The notes: generated by a model from the sequence alone, not told the origin. 64,000 nt of DNA from Rathayibacter sp. VKM Ac-2804 (GCF_009866655.1 NZ_CP047420.1:1302001-1366000), one strand, 5' to 3'; counted from the stretch's first letter, positions 41,241 to 51,256 are shown. A program made the numbers and translations.

Positions 41241-44122
41241 TCACCAGCCCGTCGTCAGCACCTCGTCGAGCTGGTCCGCGAAGAAGTCGGCGCTCTCGAC
41301 GGTGAAGCAGAGCGGCGGCTTGATCTTCAGCACGCACTGGCGATCGGAGGTGGGCTGCACGATCACGCCGCGCTCGCGGAGCCGCTCGCAGATCGCGCGC
41401 GTCTGGGCGGTCGCCGGCTCGAGCGACACCCGGTCGCGGACCAGCTCGAGGCCGAGGTACAGCCCGCTGCCGTGCACGGCGCCGATCAGCGGGTGGCGCT
41501 CGGCGAGCTCCTCGAGTCGGCGGCGGAGGTGCGCGCCGGTGGTCCGCGCGTTCTCCTGCAGCCGCTCGCCGGCGAGCACGTCCAGCACCGTCGTCCCCAC
41601 GACGGAGCTGACCGGGCTGCCGCCCGCCGAGGAGAAGAACGAGCCCTGCGAGCGGTAGCGGTCGGCGATCTCCCGGGTGGTCACGACCGCGCCGAGCGGG
41701 TGTCCGTTGCCCATCGCCTTCGCGACGGCGACGACGTCGGGCACGACGCCCTGCTGCTCGAAGCCCCAGAACCACTCGCCGAGCCGGCCGTAGCCGACCT
41801 GCACCTCGTCGGCGATGCAGAGGCCGCCGTGGGCGCGGACGGCCGGGTAGACGGCGGCGAGGTAGCCGTCGGGCAGCGGGATGCCTCCGGCGTTGCCGTA
41901 GAAGGTCTCGGCGATGAAGCCGCCCGGGGGAGTGCCGGCCGCGGCCAGCTCCTCGATCCGGGCGACCGCCTCGGGCGCGTAGCGGTGCGCCTCGGCCCCG
42001 CGGTGCGTGCCGCGGTAGCTGTTGGGGGCGTCCAGAGTGTGGACCCAGGCGGGCCGCGTCGCGAGCGCGTCGGGGTTGTCGGCGACGGAGGTGGAGACCG
42101 CATCCGACAGGCCCGACCAGCCGTGATACGCCTCGCGCACCGCCAGCACGTCGTCGCGGCCCGACCAGGCGCGGGCGATCCGCAGCGCGAGATCGGCCGC
42201 CTCCGTGCCGCTGTTGACGAGCAGCACGGTGTCGAGCCCCTCCGGCAGCAGGGCCGCCAGCCGCTCGCAGAACGCGCCGATCGCGGGGTAGGAGAAGCGC
42301 GAGTTGGTGTTGAGCAGCCGCCACTGCCGCTCGACGCGCTCGACGAGCAGCGGGTGCGCGTGGCCGATCGAGGTCACGTTGTTGAGCACATCGAGGTGCA
42401 CGCGGCCGGAGTCGTCGACGAGGTGCTCGCGCCAGCCGCGCAGCATCGTGGGCGGGTCCTCGAAGTAGTGCTCCTGGGCCTCGGCCAGGTGCGCGAGCCG
42501 CCGCTCGAGCACCTCGGGGTCCGGGCGCGGGGCGGGGAGGGCGCGCCCCAGGAGCAGCGGAGTCGGGTCGAGGAGGACGTCGAGCCAGGCGTCGGCCCAG
42601 CGCGCGCGCGCGAACGGCGGCAGGTCGGCCGCGTCGAGCAGGCGCGGCGCGGCCTGGGCGCGCAGGAGTCCGCGGGCGGTGCCGAGCGGGTCGCCCGCGG
42701 TGACCCGGGTGCCGGGCGCGGGCGGCTCGTCGACGCCGTCGAGACGCAGCCGGACGCCGTCGGCGAGCAGCGTGACTCCTCCAGGGACGCCGCCGCCCAC
42801 CTCCGCGTCGAACGGGGCGCTCAGGGAGGTCCGCGCGGCGAGGTGGACCTCCACGACCAGCGCGGTCGTCTCGGGCTCGTGCGCGGTGTGCGGGCGGCCG
42901 CGGGTCAGGCGGCGCTCGCCGTAGCGCAGCACCGCGCCCCGGCGCCGCCCGCGAGCGCCGCGCGGGCGAGGGCGGGCTCGGCGTCGTCGTCGAGCCAGCG
43001 GCCGGCGTCGAGCGCCGGGCTCTCGGGCGAGAGGTCGACGACGACGGCGTCGAGGCCGCCGAGCACGGGGGCCGCGGCGGGCAGGGCGGCCGGTGCGCTC
43101 GGCCGGCCGAGGGCGCGCCGGACCAGCGCCTGGAGCACCGGCAGCGGCGCGGCGGTCGCCCGGTCGAGGATCAGGCGCTCGTGCTCGAGGTTCTCGCGGG
43201 CGTAGTCGTTGCCCGGGTCGCCGGCCAGGACGTCGTGGGCGCTGACGACGAGCACCGCCGCGCGGAGCACCACCAGCGGCCAGAGCGCCTCGACCTCGGC
43301 CTCGGCGAGCGGGCGCACGGCGTCGTAGGCGGTGGCGGCGCGGAGCACCGTGGCCGCGTCGGCGTCCGCGTGGTGCAGGAGCGAGGACAGCGTGATCGCG
43401 AGCTCGCCGACCGCCCAGCCCGCGCCGAGATCGCCGAAGTCGATGACGCCGTCGGGGAGGACACCCGCGTCCACCACCACGTTGTCGTCGGTGAGGTCGC
43501 CGTGCACGAGCTGCACCGGGAGCGCGGCGGCGAGCGGATCGACGACCGCCAGCGCCGCACCGACGGCCGTCCGGATCGCCCGCGCCGAGCGACGGGGCAC
43601 CCGGCCGATCAACGCGTCGACGACCCTGCCCGCCCGGCGCAGGTCCCACTGGTCCGTGTCCTCGAGGCCGTCGAGCGGCTGCTCGGCGAGCGCGACGTCG
43701 ACGCGGGCGGCGAGGTCGCCCATCGCCCGGACGACGGCGGGGGAGAGGTAGCCGGAGCCGGAGAGGGTCCGGCCGGGGACGAAGTCGAGGACCCGCGCGA
43801 CGGCGGTCGTGCCGCCGAGGTCGAACTCGTGCAGGGTGCGGCCCTTGCGGTCCGGCCGGACGCGCGGGAGCCGGACGCCCTCGAGCCGGTCCGCCAGGCG
43901 GGCGACGGCCTCCGTCTGCGCCTCGATCCGCCCGATCGGTGTCGCGGGGTTCGCGATCTTGAGCAGCAGCCGCTCGTCGCCGCTGTCGACGAGGACGTTG
44001 CGGTCCTGATTGCTGCCCAGCTCGCGCAGCGCGCCGTGCAGCCCGTAGCGCTCGCGCAGCAGTGCGGCCGCGACCTCGTGGTCGAGCGCGGGCGGGGGCG
44101 GCGGTGCGGCGTCGGACGGCAT
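41241..44122 (-). pseudogene. Kinase-M23-class III aminotransferase fusion, frameshifted
   Basis: Two overlapping frames together make one known ~960-residue architecture. 44122-42905 encodes an APH-type kinase domain (HGDLTDDN, VIDFGDLG). The second frame, from about 42950 to 41241, encodes an M23/lipoyl-like segment (APFDAEVGG...GTRVTAGDPLG) and a class III aminotransferase with ADEVQVGYGRLGEWFWGFE and PLP lysine in VAVAKAMGNGHPLG. The frames cross at a CCCC run (42937-42940), where one extra C would restore AGGAVLRYGERRLTRG. Either the gene is broken, or it is a sequencing error or programmed slip. Kinase plus phospho-lyase-type domain suggests an amino-alcohol substrate (inference). ATG 44161 is an alternative start. 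Confidence 0.8.
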
Positions 44123-44206
44123 GGCGAGGGTCCTGTCGAGCGGGGGATCGGGTGCATCCATGATCGCGCGTCGTCGCGGCGCCGCGTGTCCCGTCGGCCG
44201 CCGCTG

Positions 44207-44334
44207 CATGCTGGTCGAGGAGCCCCGGAGGGACGTATGGAGACCTGCCGTCCTCAGCAGTGCGGGCAAGCAAACCGGCTTCCGGCGATGGTGGATCTCG
44301 ATACGCCCGCTGCGCGAGCTACTCGATCAGCATG
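44207..44334. repeat. Palindromic repeat unit A1
   Basis: The 128-nt unit starts CATGCTGGTCGAG and ends CTCGATCAGCATG. Its two halves are imperfect inverted repeats around a variable core (GTCCTCAGCAG...). It is the first of four units between the aminotransferase and monooxygenase genes; related units recur at 51.3-51.55 kb. Confidence 0.85.
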
Positions 44335-44358
44335 CACTCCCTGCGGAGGACGCTCTCT

Positions 44359-44487
44359 GCGTGCTGGTCGAGGAGCCCCGCAGGGCGTATCGAGACCTGC
44401 CGTCCTCAGCAGGGTGGGTCTGCAGACTCGGCTTCTGCCGCTGGGGGATCTCGATGCGCCCGCCTCGCGGGCCACTCGATCAGCATG
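44359..44487. repeat. Palindromic repeat unit A2
   Basis: Same family as unit A1: GTGCTGGTCGAGGAGCCCC at the left and CACTCGATCAGCATG at the right, with the core CTGCAGACTCGG, which is also seen in the 51.4 kb copy. Confidence 0.8.
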
Positions 44488-44633
44488 ACTGCGCGAACGG
44501 ACCCGCAACGGGCCCCGCACCCGGAGCAGCGCCCCGCCCGCGTCCAGTCGGAAGGGAGGACGCGCGCGAGTGGACCCGGACAGGGCCCTGGAGCTCCGCT
44601 GGGCACCGCCGCGCGTCCAGTCGGCCGCCGCTG

Positions 44634-44762
44634 CATGCTGGTCGAGGAGCCCCGCGGGGGCGCATCGAGACCGGCCGTCCTCAGCAGGGCGGGACTGCAG
44701 ATCCCTCTTCTGGCGGTGGTGGATCTCGATACGCCCGCTGCGCGAGCTACTCGATCAGCATG
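44634..44762. repeat. Palindromic repeat unit A3
   Basis: 129 nt, CATGCTGGTCGAG to CTCGATCAGCATG. The ~20 nt before it (GTCGGCCGCCGCTGCATG) also repeat the sequence preceding unit A1, so the duplicated block is larger than the palindrome. Confidence 0.85.
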
Positions 44763-44810
44763 ATCCCGCGGGCGATCCTGCGAAGGGCCGAGTCCAGGGG
44801 CTCACCCGTG

Positions 44811-44900
44811 CATGGTGGTCGAGTAGGCCCGGAGGGGCGTATCGAGACCCGCAGTCCTCAGCAGAGGGCCGCCCGCTCCGCGGATTGCTCGATCAGCATG
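44811..44900. repeat. Palindromic repeat unit A4, truncated
   Basis: About 90 nt. The left end is CATGGTGGTCGAGTAGG and the right end GCTCGATCAGCATG; the core is shorter than in A1-A3. It ends one nt before the stop codon of the monooxygenase gene, so it also forms that gene's 3' end. Confidence 0.75.
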
Positions 44901-44901
44901 G

Positions 44902-46356
44902 TCAGTGCGCGTAGGCCGACGGGTCGAAGCGGCCGAGCTCCTCGCGGAAGGCGAAGGCGAAGTCGGGCCAGAGCAGGGTGAGGCGGTGGGAGGCGGCGTC
45001 GACGTACCAGCTCTCGCAGCCGCCGTTCGTCCAGACGGTGTCGGCGCTGAGCGCGTCGAGGCGGGCGAGGGAGGCGGCCTCGGCCTCGGCGGTGACCTCC
45101 AGGACGTCGACCCCGGCGCTCGAGCGGTGCTCGAGCGCGGCGAGGACGTAGTCGATCTGCGACTCGATCATGTGCACGGCGGAGTTGTGGCCGAGGCTCG
45201 CGTTCGGCCCGTTGATCACGAAGAGGTTCGGGAAGCCGTGCACGGCGGTCGAGTCGTAGGCCGACATCCCGTCGCCCCAGCGGTCGGCCAGCAGCTCGCC
45301 GCCGCGGCCTCGGATCCGGCGGGCGAACGGCGGGCGGGTCGCGAGGAAGCCGGTCGCGAGGATCAGCGCGTCGATCTCGTGCGGGACGCCGCCGTCGCCG
45401 ATCGCCGCCGAGCCCTCGACCCGGCGCAGCGGGCCCGGCACGACCTGCACGTGCGGCTGCGCGAGCGCGGGGTAGTAGTCGTCCGAGAGCAGCACCCGCT
45501 TGCAGCCGATCTCGTAGTCCGGCGTGAGCACGGCGCGCAGCTCCGGGTCGGCGACCTGCGCGGCGAGGTGGCCGAGCGCCTCCGCCCGCAGCCGGTCGAT
45601 GGCCTCGGGCACGCCGACCCGGCCGGCGAAGCCGAGCTCCGCGCGCCAGAACAGCTCGGAGCGCAGCCGCTCGACGGCGCCCGGAGCGCGGGCGAGCGCC
45701 CGGCGCTCCGCAGGCGGGTAGGCGCGGTTCCGGCGCGGGACGACGTACGGCGCCGAGCGCTGGAAGAGCACGACCTCGGCGGCGCGCTCGGCGAGGTGCG
45801 GCAGGATCTGCACCGCGGAGGCGCCCGAGCCGACGATGCCGACCCGCGCTCCGTCGAGGTCGACGTCGTCGCGCCAGCGGGCGGAGTGGAAGACAGGCCC
45901 GGCGAAGCCGTCCAGCCCCGGGACGTCGGGCAGTCGCGGCTCCGACAGCCGCCCGGCGCAGACCACGAGGACGGCCGCGTCGAAGTCCCCCCGCGAGGTG
46001 CGGACGCGCCAGCGACCGGCGAGCTCGTCGAAGGTCATCTCGAGCACGTCGGTGCCGAGATGCAGCTGCGGCGCGAGCCGCTCGCGCTCGACGACCCGCT
46101 CGAGATAGGCCTGGATCTCGGCGCCCGGTGCGTAGAAGGCCGACCAGTCGGGCTCGGGCGCGAACGAGTACGAGTAGAGGTGCGAGGGGATGTCGCAGGA
46201 GACGTTCGGATAGCGGTTGTCGCGCCAGGTGCCGCCGACGCGCTCGGCCCGCTCGAGCACCGCGAAGGAGACGCCGCCGCGGCGGGCGAGGCGCGCCGCC
46301 GCTCCGATGCCCGCGAAGCCCGCGCCGACCACGACGACGTCGACGGAGGTCGCCAT
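44902..46356 (-). CDS. BVMO-like FAD-dependent monooxygenase
   Basis: A 484-residue flavoprotein. It has an N-terminal FAD-binding GAGFAGIGAA, then GGTWRDNRYPNVSCDIPSHLYSYSF, a Baeyer-Villiger-type fingerprint (FAGPVFHSARW), the NADPH-binding GSGASAVQI, and ATGFLATRPP. It should oxidise a ketone or similar substrate with NADPH and O2 in the cytoplasm. Its ATG overlaps the stop of the hydrolase gene, so it is last in the fbiC-hydrolase-monooxygenase operon. Confidence 0.88.
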   Translation of the reverse strand: MATSVDVVVVGAGFAGIGAAARLARRGGVSFAVLERAERVGGTWRDNRYPNVSCDIPSHLYSYSFAPEPDWSAFYAPGAEIQAYLERVVERERLAPQLHLGTDVLEMTFDELAGRWRVRTSRGDFDAAVLVVCAGRLSEPRLPDVPGLDGFAGPVFHSARWRDDVDLDGARVGIVGSGASAVQILPHLAERAAEVVLFQRSAPYVVPRRNRAYPPAERRALARAPGAVERLRSELFWRAELGFAGRVGVPEAIDRLRAEALGHLAAQVADPELRAVLTPDYEIGCKRVLLSDDYYPALAQPHVQVVPGPLRRVEGSAAIGDGGVPHEIDALILATGFLATRPPFARRIRGRGGELLADRWGDGMSAYDSTAVHGFPNLFVINGPNASLGHNSAVHMIESQIDYVLAALEHRSSAGVDVLEVTAEAEAASLARLDALSADTVWTNGGCESWYVDAASHRLTLLWPDFAFAFREELGRFDPSAYAH

Positions 46357-47183
46357 CAGACGATCGTCCGGGGGAGCGTCGACCCGGCCGGGTCGCGGTG
46401 CGGGTCGGCGATGAAGCGCTCGACGAGCGCGAGCAGCTCGGCCGACCGCTCGGCCAGCACGCAGTGGCCCGCGTCGATCACGGCGTAGCGGGCGTCGTCG
46501 ATCGCCCCGAGCAGCGCCTCCGCCCCCTCGACGCCGACGACGGCGTCGGCGGTGCAGCCGACGACCAGCGCGGGGACGCGCAGGCGGGCCGCGGCCTCGG
46601 TCGCGTCGGCGCGGGCGGCCGCGGTGAGGAGCGCGGCGGTCGCGGCGTCGGCGGCCAGGGGAGTCTCGCGCCCGGGTCCGAGGTCGGCGAGCGTGCGGAC
46701 GCCGATCACGCGCGCCAGGTCCGCGCGGGCGTCGGGGAGGTCGGCCAGCGACTCCCACAGCCGGGCGACCGCGACCAGGCGCTCGGTGGGGTGCAGCCAG
46801 CCGGCGGCCAGCACCAGGGCGCCCACCCGCGGATCCGCCTCGGCGGCGGTGATCGCGGCCCAGGCGCCGAGGGAGACGCCGACGACGACCGCCCGCTCGG
46901 CGCCGAGCCGGTCGAGCGCGGCGGAGACGGCGCGAGGCGCGTCGCGCAGCGGATCCCGCAGGTCGGCGAGCTCGACCGCCGCCACCCGGTGCCGGCGAGC
47001 GAGCATCGGCAGCAGCAGCGCCCCGTCGGCCCGGGCACCGCGCCCTGGCCCGGTCGCGAGCAGGACGACGTCCGTCGCCGGCTCACCACCGGAGTAGAGG
47101 CGGACCGTGTCGTCGCCCACCGTCAGCGAGGACTCCTGGATCAGCGCGGCCTGCCGCTCGAGGTACGCCGACGACCGCGTCAC
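46356..47183 (-). CDS. Alpha/beta hydrolase
   Basis: A 275-residue protein with the nucleophile elbow GVSLGA, an oxyanion-side VVLLATGPGRGARADGA and a C-terminal catalytic-type DAGHCVL. GTG start overlapping the fbiC stop, and stop overlapping the monooxygenase start. Pairing with a Baeyer-Villiger-like enzyme suggests it hydrolyses the ester product (inference). Confidence 0.85.
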   Translation of the reverse strand: MTRSSAYLERQAALIQESSLTVGDDTVRLYSGGEPATDVVLLATGPGRGARADGALLLPMLARRHRVAAVELADLRDPLRDAPRAVSAALDRLGAERAVVVGVSLGAWAAITAAEADPRVGALVLAAGWLHPTERLVAVARLWESLADLPDARADLARVIGVRTLADLGPGRETPLAADAATAALLTAAARADATEAAARLRVPALVVGCTADAVVGVEGAEALLGAIDDARYAVIDAGHCVLAERSAELLALVERFIADPHRDPAGSTLPRTIV

Positions 47184-49564
47184 GAGACGCGGCCGGCCTC
47201 GCGCACCGGGAAGCGCAGCCGGCGGGTCGCGGTGCTGCCGGGCGCCGGCACCGTCATCGCGCGCTCGGCGGCGACGTGTCCGTAGTCGGTGGTGCGCTGG
47301 CGCCAGGGCCGGCCGATCTCGCCGGTGAGGCGCGCGATGGTCGCGATGTCGAGCGAGCGGTGCGCCTCGGCGCCCGACTCCGGACTCATCGCGCCGTCGA
47401 GCAGCAGCCCGCCGAGGTCGTCCGCGCCGCCGCGCAGCAGCTCCTGCGAGAGCTGCAGTCCGAGCTTCGTCCAGGCCGTCTGCACGTGGTCGATCCGCCC
47501 GTGCAGCAGCAGCCGCGCCACGGCGTGCACCGCGCGCGTCTCACGCCGGGTCGGCCCGCCGCGGGTCTGCGCGACGACCGTCGCCGGCGCCTCGGCCGGC
47601 ACGAACGGCATCGCGATGAACTCGGTGAAACCGCCCGTCTCGTCCTGGATCGCGGCCAGCGCACGGAGGTGGTCGATCTGCTGCTGCGGCGTCTCGACGT
47701 GCCCGTAGACCATGGTCGCGGTCGAGCGCAGGCCGCCGCGGTGCGCGGTCGTCACCGACTCCCGCCACTCGGCGACGCTCGGGTCCGCGCCCTCGCTGAG
47801 GAGCGCGCGCACCCGGTCGTCGAGGATCCGCGCCGCGGTCCCCGGAACGGAGTCGACGCCCGCCTCGCGCAGTGCGGCCAGCATCTCGGCGGGGGTGCGC
47901 CCGGTGCTCACGGCCGCGTCGAGGATCTCGCCCGGCCGGAACGCATGCAGGTGCAGCGTGGGGTGCCGCGCGTGCAGGGTGCGCACGATCAGCAGATGGT
48001 CCTCGCCCGGGGTCGCGAGCGGTCCCTGGAGGCACAGCTCGGTGGCGCCGAGCGCGACGGCCTCGTCGGCGAGCTGCTCCAGGGTCTCGACGGTGAGCCC
48101 GCCGGCGCCCCAGAGCGCGGTGTCGATGTTGCGGTTCGCCACCACGGTGACGGTGTCGCCCACGGCCGAGCGGCGGATGTCGTCGGCGAGGGCGGCCAGC
48201 GCGTCGAGGTCGTCGCCGTCGGCCGCGAGCAGGGCCAGGTAGTCGGCGTCGTCGAGGCCGGCCGGCTCGGCGGCGGCGCGCTCGAGGACGGCGGCGAGGG
48301 TCGGGGCCGCCGGGCGCGGGGCGGGCTCGAGCTCCTCCCGGTACGGGCGCGCCACGATCGGCGCGGACTCGTCGGCCAGCCACGACTCCCGATCGGCGAG
48401 CGCGAGCACGTACGGCGCGACCCGCGGGTCGATCCAGGTCTCCGCGTCGCTCAGGTACCGCGGGTGGGCGGTGAGGCGCTCGTGCAGCCGGTAGCCGGAG
48501 TCGGCGGTCAGTCGCGCGAGGTCGTCGATGTTCGGCCACGGCCGCTCGGGGTTCACGTGGTCCGCGGTCAGCGGGCTCACCCCGCCCCAGTCGTCGATCC
48601 CGGCGCGGAGGAGGAGCCCGAGCTCCTGCTCGTCGGTGAGGTTCGGCGGCACCTGGATGGTCATGTCGGCGCCGAGGACGAGGCGGGCGACGGCGACGTT
48701 CGCGACGTACTCCTGCAGCTCGAGGTCGACCTCGTTCTGCATCGCGGTCCGCGGCTTGGCGCGGAAGTTCTGCACGATGCACTCCTGCACATGGCCCCAG
48801 AGCGCGTGCGAGTCGCGGATCGCGAACAGCGCGTCGGCTCGCTCCGCCGTGTTCTCGCCGATGCCGAGCAGCACGCCCGTGGTGAACGGGATCCGGCTGC
48901 GCCCGGCGTCGTCGAGCACCCGCAGCCGCAGCGCCGGATCCTTGTCGGGCGAGCCGTAGTGCACCCCGCCCTTCTCCGACCACAGCCGTTCGGCGGTCGT
49001 CTCGAGCATCATCCCCATCGAGGGCGCGACCGGGCGCAGGCGCTGCAGCTCGGCCCAGGACATCACACCGGGGTTGAGGTGCGTGACCATGCCGGTCTCG
49101 GTCATCACGAGCACGGCCATCGCCCGCACGTACTCCAGCGTCGACGCGTAGCCGTGCTCGGCGAGCCAGGCGCGGGCGACGGGCCAGCGGTCCTCCGGGC
49201 GGTCGCCGAGGGTGAACAGCGCCTCCTTGCAGCCGAGCGCGGCGCCGGCGCGGGCGACCTCGAGGATCTCCTCCGGCTCCATGAAGGTCGACTCGCGCTT
49301 GAGGGCGAGGCCGCCCGGCGTCTCGACGAACACGCAGTAGTGGCAGCGGTCGCGGCAGAGCTTGGTCAGCGGCACGAAGACCTTGCGGGAGTAGGTGATC
49401 ACTCCCGGCCGGCCGCGCCGGGCGAGCCCCTCGTCGCGCAGCCGCCCGGCCGCCAGCAGCACCGCGTCGAGGTCGTCCCCGCGCGCCTCGAGGAGCACCT
49501 CGGCGCTCGCGCGCGTGATCGGCTCGCCCTCGGCGAGGCGGGCGAGGAGGGTGGGCACGGTCAT
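47180..49564 (-). CDS. fbiC: FO synthase FbiC (CofG-CofH) lacking the CofH radical-SAM motif
   Basis: A 794-residue fusion. The N-terminal CofG half has an intact radical-SAM C70-x3-C74-x2-C77 (KLCRDRCHYC). The C-terminal CofH half has typical sequence downstream (GATELCLQG, HAFRPGEIL, DSVPGTAARILDD, YGHVETPQQQIDHL, GGADDLGG). However, where CofH normally has VCxxxCxFC after NRNI, it reads NRNIDTALWGAGGLTVETL (about 478-495), with no cysteine and roughly 20-30 residues missing. Known FbiC makes the deazaflavin FO from ribitylaminouracil and tyrosine and needs both clusters; the Mycobacterium protein is ~60 residues longer. fgd lies upstream. Confidence 0.9.
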   Translation of the reverse strand: MTVPTLLARLAEGEPITRASAEVLLEARGDDLDAVLLAAGRLRDEGLARRGRPGVITYSRKVFVPLTKLCRDRCHYCVFVETPGGLALKRESTFMEPEEILEVARAGAALGCKEALFTLGDRPEDRWPVARAWLAEHGYASTLEYVRAMAVLVMTETGMVTHLNPGVMSWAELQRLRPVAPSMGMMLETTAERLWSEKGGVHYGSPDKDPALRLRVLDDAGRSRIPFTTGVLLGIGENTAERADALFAIRDSHALWGHVQECIVQNFRAKPRTAMQNEVDLELQEYVANVAVARLVLGADMTIQVPPNLTDEQELGLLLRAGIDDWGGVSPLTADHVNPERPWPNIDDLARLTADSGYRLHERLTAHPRYLSDAETWIDPRVAPYVLALADRESWLADESAPIVARPYREELEPAPRPAAPTLAAVLERAAAEPAGLDDADYLALLAADGDDLDALAALADDIRRSAVGDTVTVVANRNIDTALWGAGGLTVETLEQLADEAVALGATELCLQGPLATPGEDHLLIVRTLHARHPTLHLHAFRPGEILDAAVSTGRTPAEMLAALREAGVDSVPGTAARILDDRVRALLSEGADPSVAEWRESVTTAHRGGLRSTATMVYGHVETPQQQIDHLRALAAIQDETGGFTEFIAMPFVPAEAPATVVAQTRGGPTRRETRAVHAVARLLLHGRIDHVQTAWTKLGLQLSQELLRGGADDLGGLLLDGAMSPESGAEAHRSLDIATIARLTGEIGRPWRQRTTDYGHVAAERAMTVPAPGSTATRRLRFPVREAGRVS

Positions 49565-49667
49565 GCGGAGGCGGCTCTTCCGGAGGGGTCGGTCGGCGGG
49601 CGCCGACGGGTCGGGGCGCGGGAGGGTCGGACGGCCGACGGCACTGCGCCGGCCGGTCGCGACGGAA

Positions 49668-50684
49668 TCAGAGGGCGCGCAGGCGCGGCGCGAGGTCGCG
49701 CTCGAACCCGTCGAAGAAGCGCTGCTGGTCGTCGCCCGGCGCGTGGAACACGAGGTGGTTGAAGCCGGCGTCGACGTAGGGCTTGATCTGGGCGACCGTC
49801 TCGTCCGGGTCCGAGCCGACGATCCAGCGCTTGGCGACCTGCTCGATCGGCAGCTCGTCGGCGGCGCGCTCCATGTCGACCGGGTCGGTCAGCGAGTGCT
49901 TCTGCTCGGGAGTGAGCGAGAGCGGCGCCCAGAAGCGCGTGTTCTCGAGCGCGAGCGCCGGGTCGGGGTCGTAGGAGAGCTTGATCTCGATCATCCGGTC
50001 GAGCGCGGCGGAGTCGCGCCCGCCCGCCGCGATGCCCTCCTCCACGGCGGGGAGCAGCTTCTCGGTGTAGAGCTCCATGCCCTTGCCGGAGGTGCAGATG
50101 AAGCCGTCGCCTGCGCGCCCGGCGTACTTCGCGACGACGGGTCCGCCCGCGGCGATGTAGACGGGGACGCCGTTCTCGGGCTTGTCGTAGATGGACGCCT
50201 CGTGGGTGGAGTAGTACTCGCCGTCGAAGGAGACGCGGTCGCCGGCCCAGAGGGCGCGCATGAGGCGCACGGCCTCGCGCAGGCGGGCGAAGCGCTCCTT
50301 GAAGTCGGGCCAGCTCTGCTCGCCCGCGCCCTGGTAGCCGGTGGCGACCTCGTTCAGCGCCTCGCCGGTGCCCACGCCGAGCATGATCCGGTCGGGGTAG
50401 AGCACGCCGAGCGTGCCGAACGCCTGCGCGATGACGGCGGGGTTGTAGCGGTAGTGCGGCGTCATCACCGAGGTGCCGAGCCGGATGGTCGAGGTGCGCT
50501 CGCCGGCCGCGGCGAGCCAGGCGAGCGAGAACGGCGCGTGGCCGCCGGTGTGGCGCCAAGGCTGGAAGTGGTCGGAGACCACGGCGCTCTCGAAGCCGTG
50601 CCGCTCGGCGCCGACGGCCAGCTCCACGAGCTCGCGCGCCCCGAACTGCTCCGCCGATGCCTTGTACCCGAGCGTGATCGTCAT
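49668..50684 (-). CDS. fgd: F420-dependent glucose-6-phosphate dehydrogenase
   Basis: A 338-residue luciferase-like monooxygenase-fold protein. It matches mycobacterial Fgd closely by motif: [26 protein letters not shown] (catalytic-type His39 and Trp43), [15 protein letters not shown] (Glu108), [27 protein letters not shown] and [18 protein letters not shown]. It oxidises glucose 6-phosphate and reduces F420. It is followed 103 nt later by fbiC on the same strand, which is consistent with an F420 locus. Confidence 0.94.
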   Translation of the reverse strand: MTITLGYKASAEQFGARELVELAVGAERHGFESAVVSDHFQPWRHTGGHAPFSLAWLAAAGERTSTIRLGTSVMTPHYRYNPAVIAQAFGTLGVLYPDRIMLGVGTGEALNEVATGYQGAGEQSWPDFKERFARLREAVRLMRALWAGDRVSFDGEYYSTHEASIYDKPENGVPVYIAAGGPVVAKYAGRAGDGFICTSGKGMELYTEKLLPAVEEGIAAGGRDSAALDRMIEIKLSYDPDPALALENTRFWAPLSLTPEQKHSLTDPVDMERAADELPIEQVAKRWIVGSDPDETVAQIKPYVDAGFNHLVFHAPGDDQQRFFDGFERDLAPRLRAL

Positions 50685-50771
50685 AGTGCCGCCTTCGTCA
50701 GAGGGAGGGGACCGCTCCGGACACCGGGCGGTCCCTCCATTCTGCGCCCGCGCGGGCGGCGATCGGGACGC

Positions 50772-51188
50772 TCAGGCGGACGCGCCCGAGATGTTGACCA
50801 TCCAGTGCACGCCGAAGCGGTCGGTCAGCATCCCGAACCGGTCGCCCCACGGCGACGTGGTCAGCGGCTCCTGGACCGAGCCGCCGGCGGCGAGCCCGTC
50901 CCAGTAGCCGCTGAGCTCGGCGTCGTCGTCGCCGAAGAGCGCCACGGTGATGCGCGCCCCTTCCTCGAACGTCATCGAGCTCGGAGTGTCGGACGCCATC
51001 AGGATCAGGCCGCTCGGCGTGGTGAGCTGCGAGTGCATGAGCAGGTCCTGCTCGGCCGGATCCTCGCTCGCGTGGAAGTCCGCGAAGGTGCTCGACACCA
51101 GCTCCCCGCCGAAGACCGAGTGGTAGAACTCCATCGCCTCGCGAGCGTTGTCGCGGAAGCCGATGTAGGGGCTGAGACTCGTGGACAT
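50772..51188 (-). CDS. VOC-family protein (PhnB-like)
   Basis: A 138-residue glyoxalase-fold protein with two beta-alpha-beta-beta-beta units: YIGFRDNAREAMEFYHSVFGGEL and the C-terminal WGDRFGMLTDRFGVHWMVNI, typical of PhnB/3-demethylubiquinone-methyltransferase-like proteins. A good ribosome-binding site (AGGAAGG) precedes the ATG. Reaction unknown. Confidence 0.88.
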   Translation of the reverse strand: MSTSLSPYIGFRDNAREAMEFYHSVFGGELVSSTFADFHASEDPAEQDLLMHSQLTTPSGLILMASDTPSSMTFEEGARITVALFGDDDAELSGYWDGLAAGGSVQEPLTTSPWGDRFGMLTDRFGVHWMVNISGASA

Positions 51189-51256
51189 GACGGCGCCTTC
51201 CTGTCGAGGAGGGCCCCAGTATCGACCCGCCGGCGATCTCGCTGCAACGGCCTCCC

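Noticed and set aside
44207..44900. Spaced repeats resembling a CRISPR array
   Set aside because: Units are ~128-nt internally palindromic elements with irregular spacing and no 20-40 nt repeats with uniform spacers; no cas genes.
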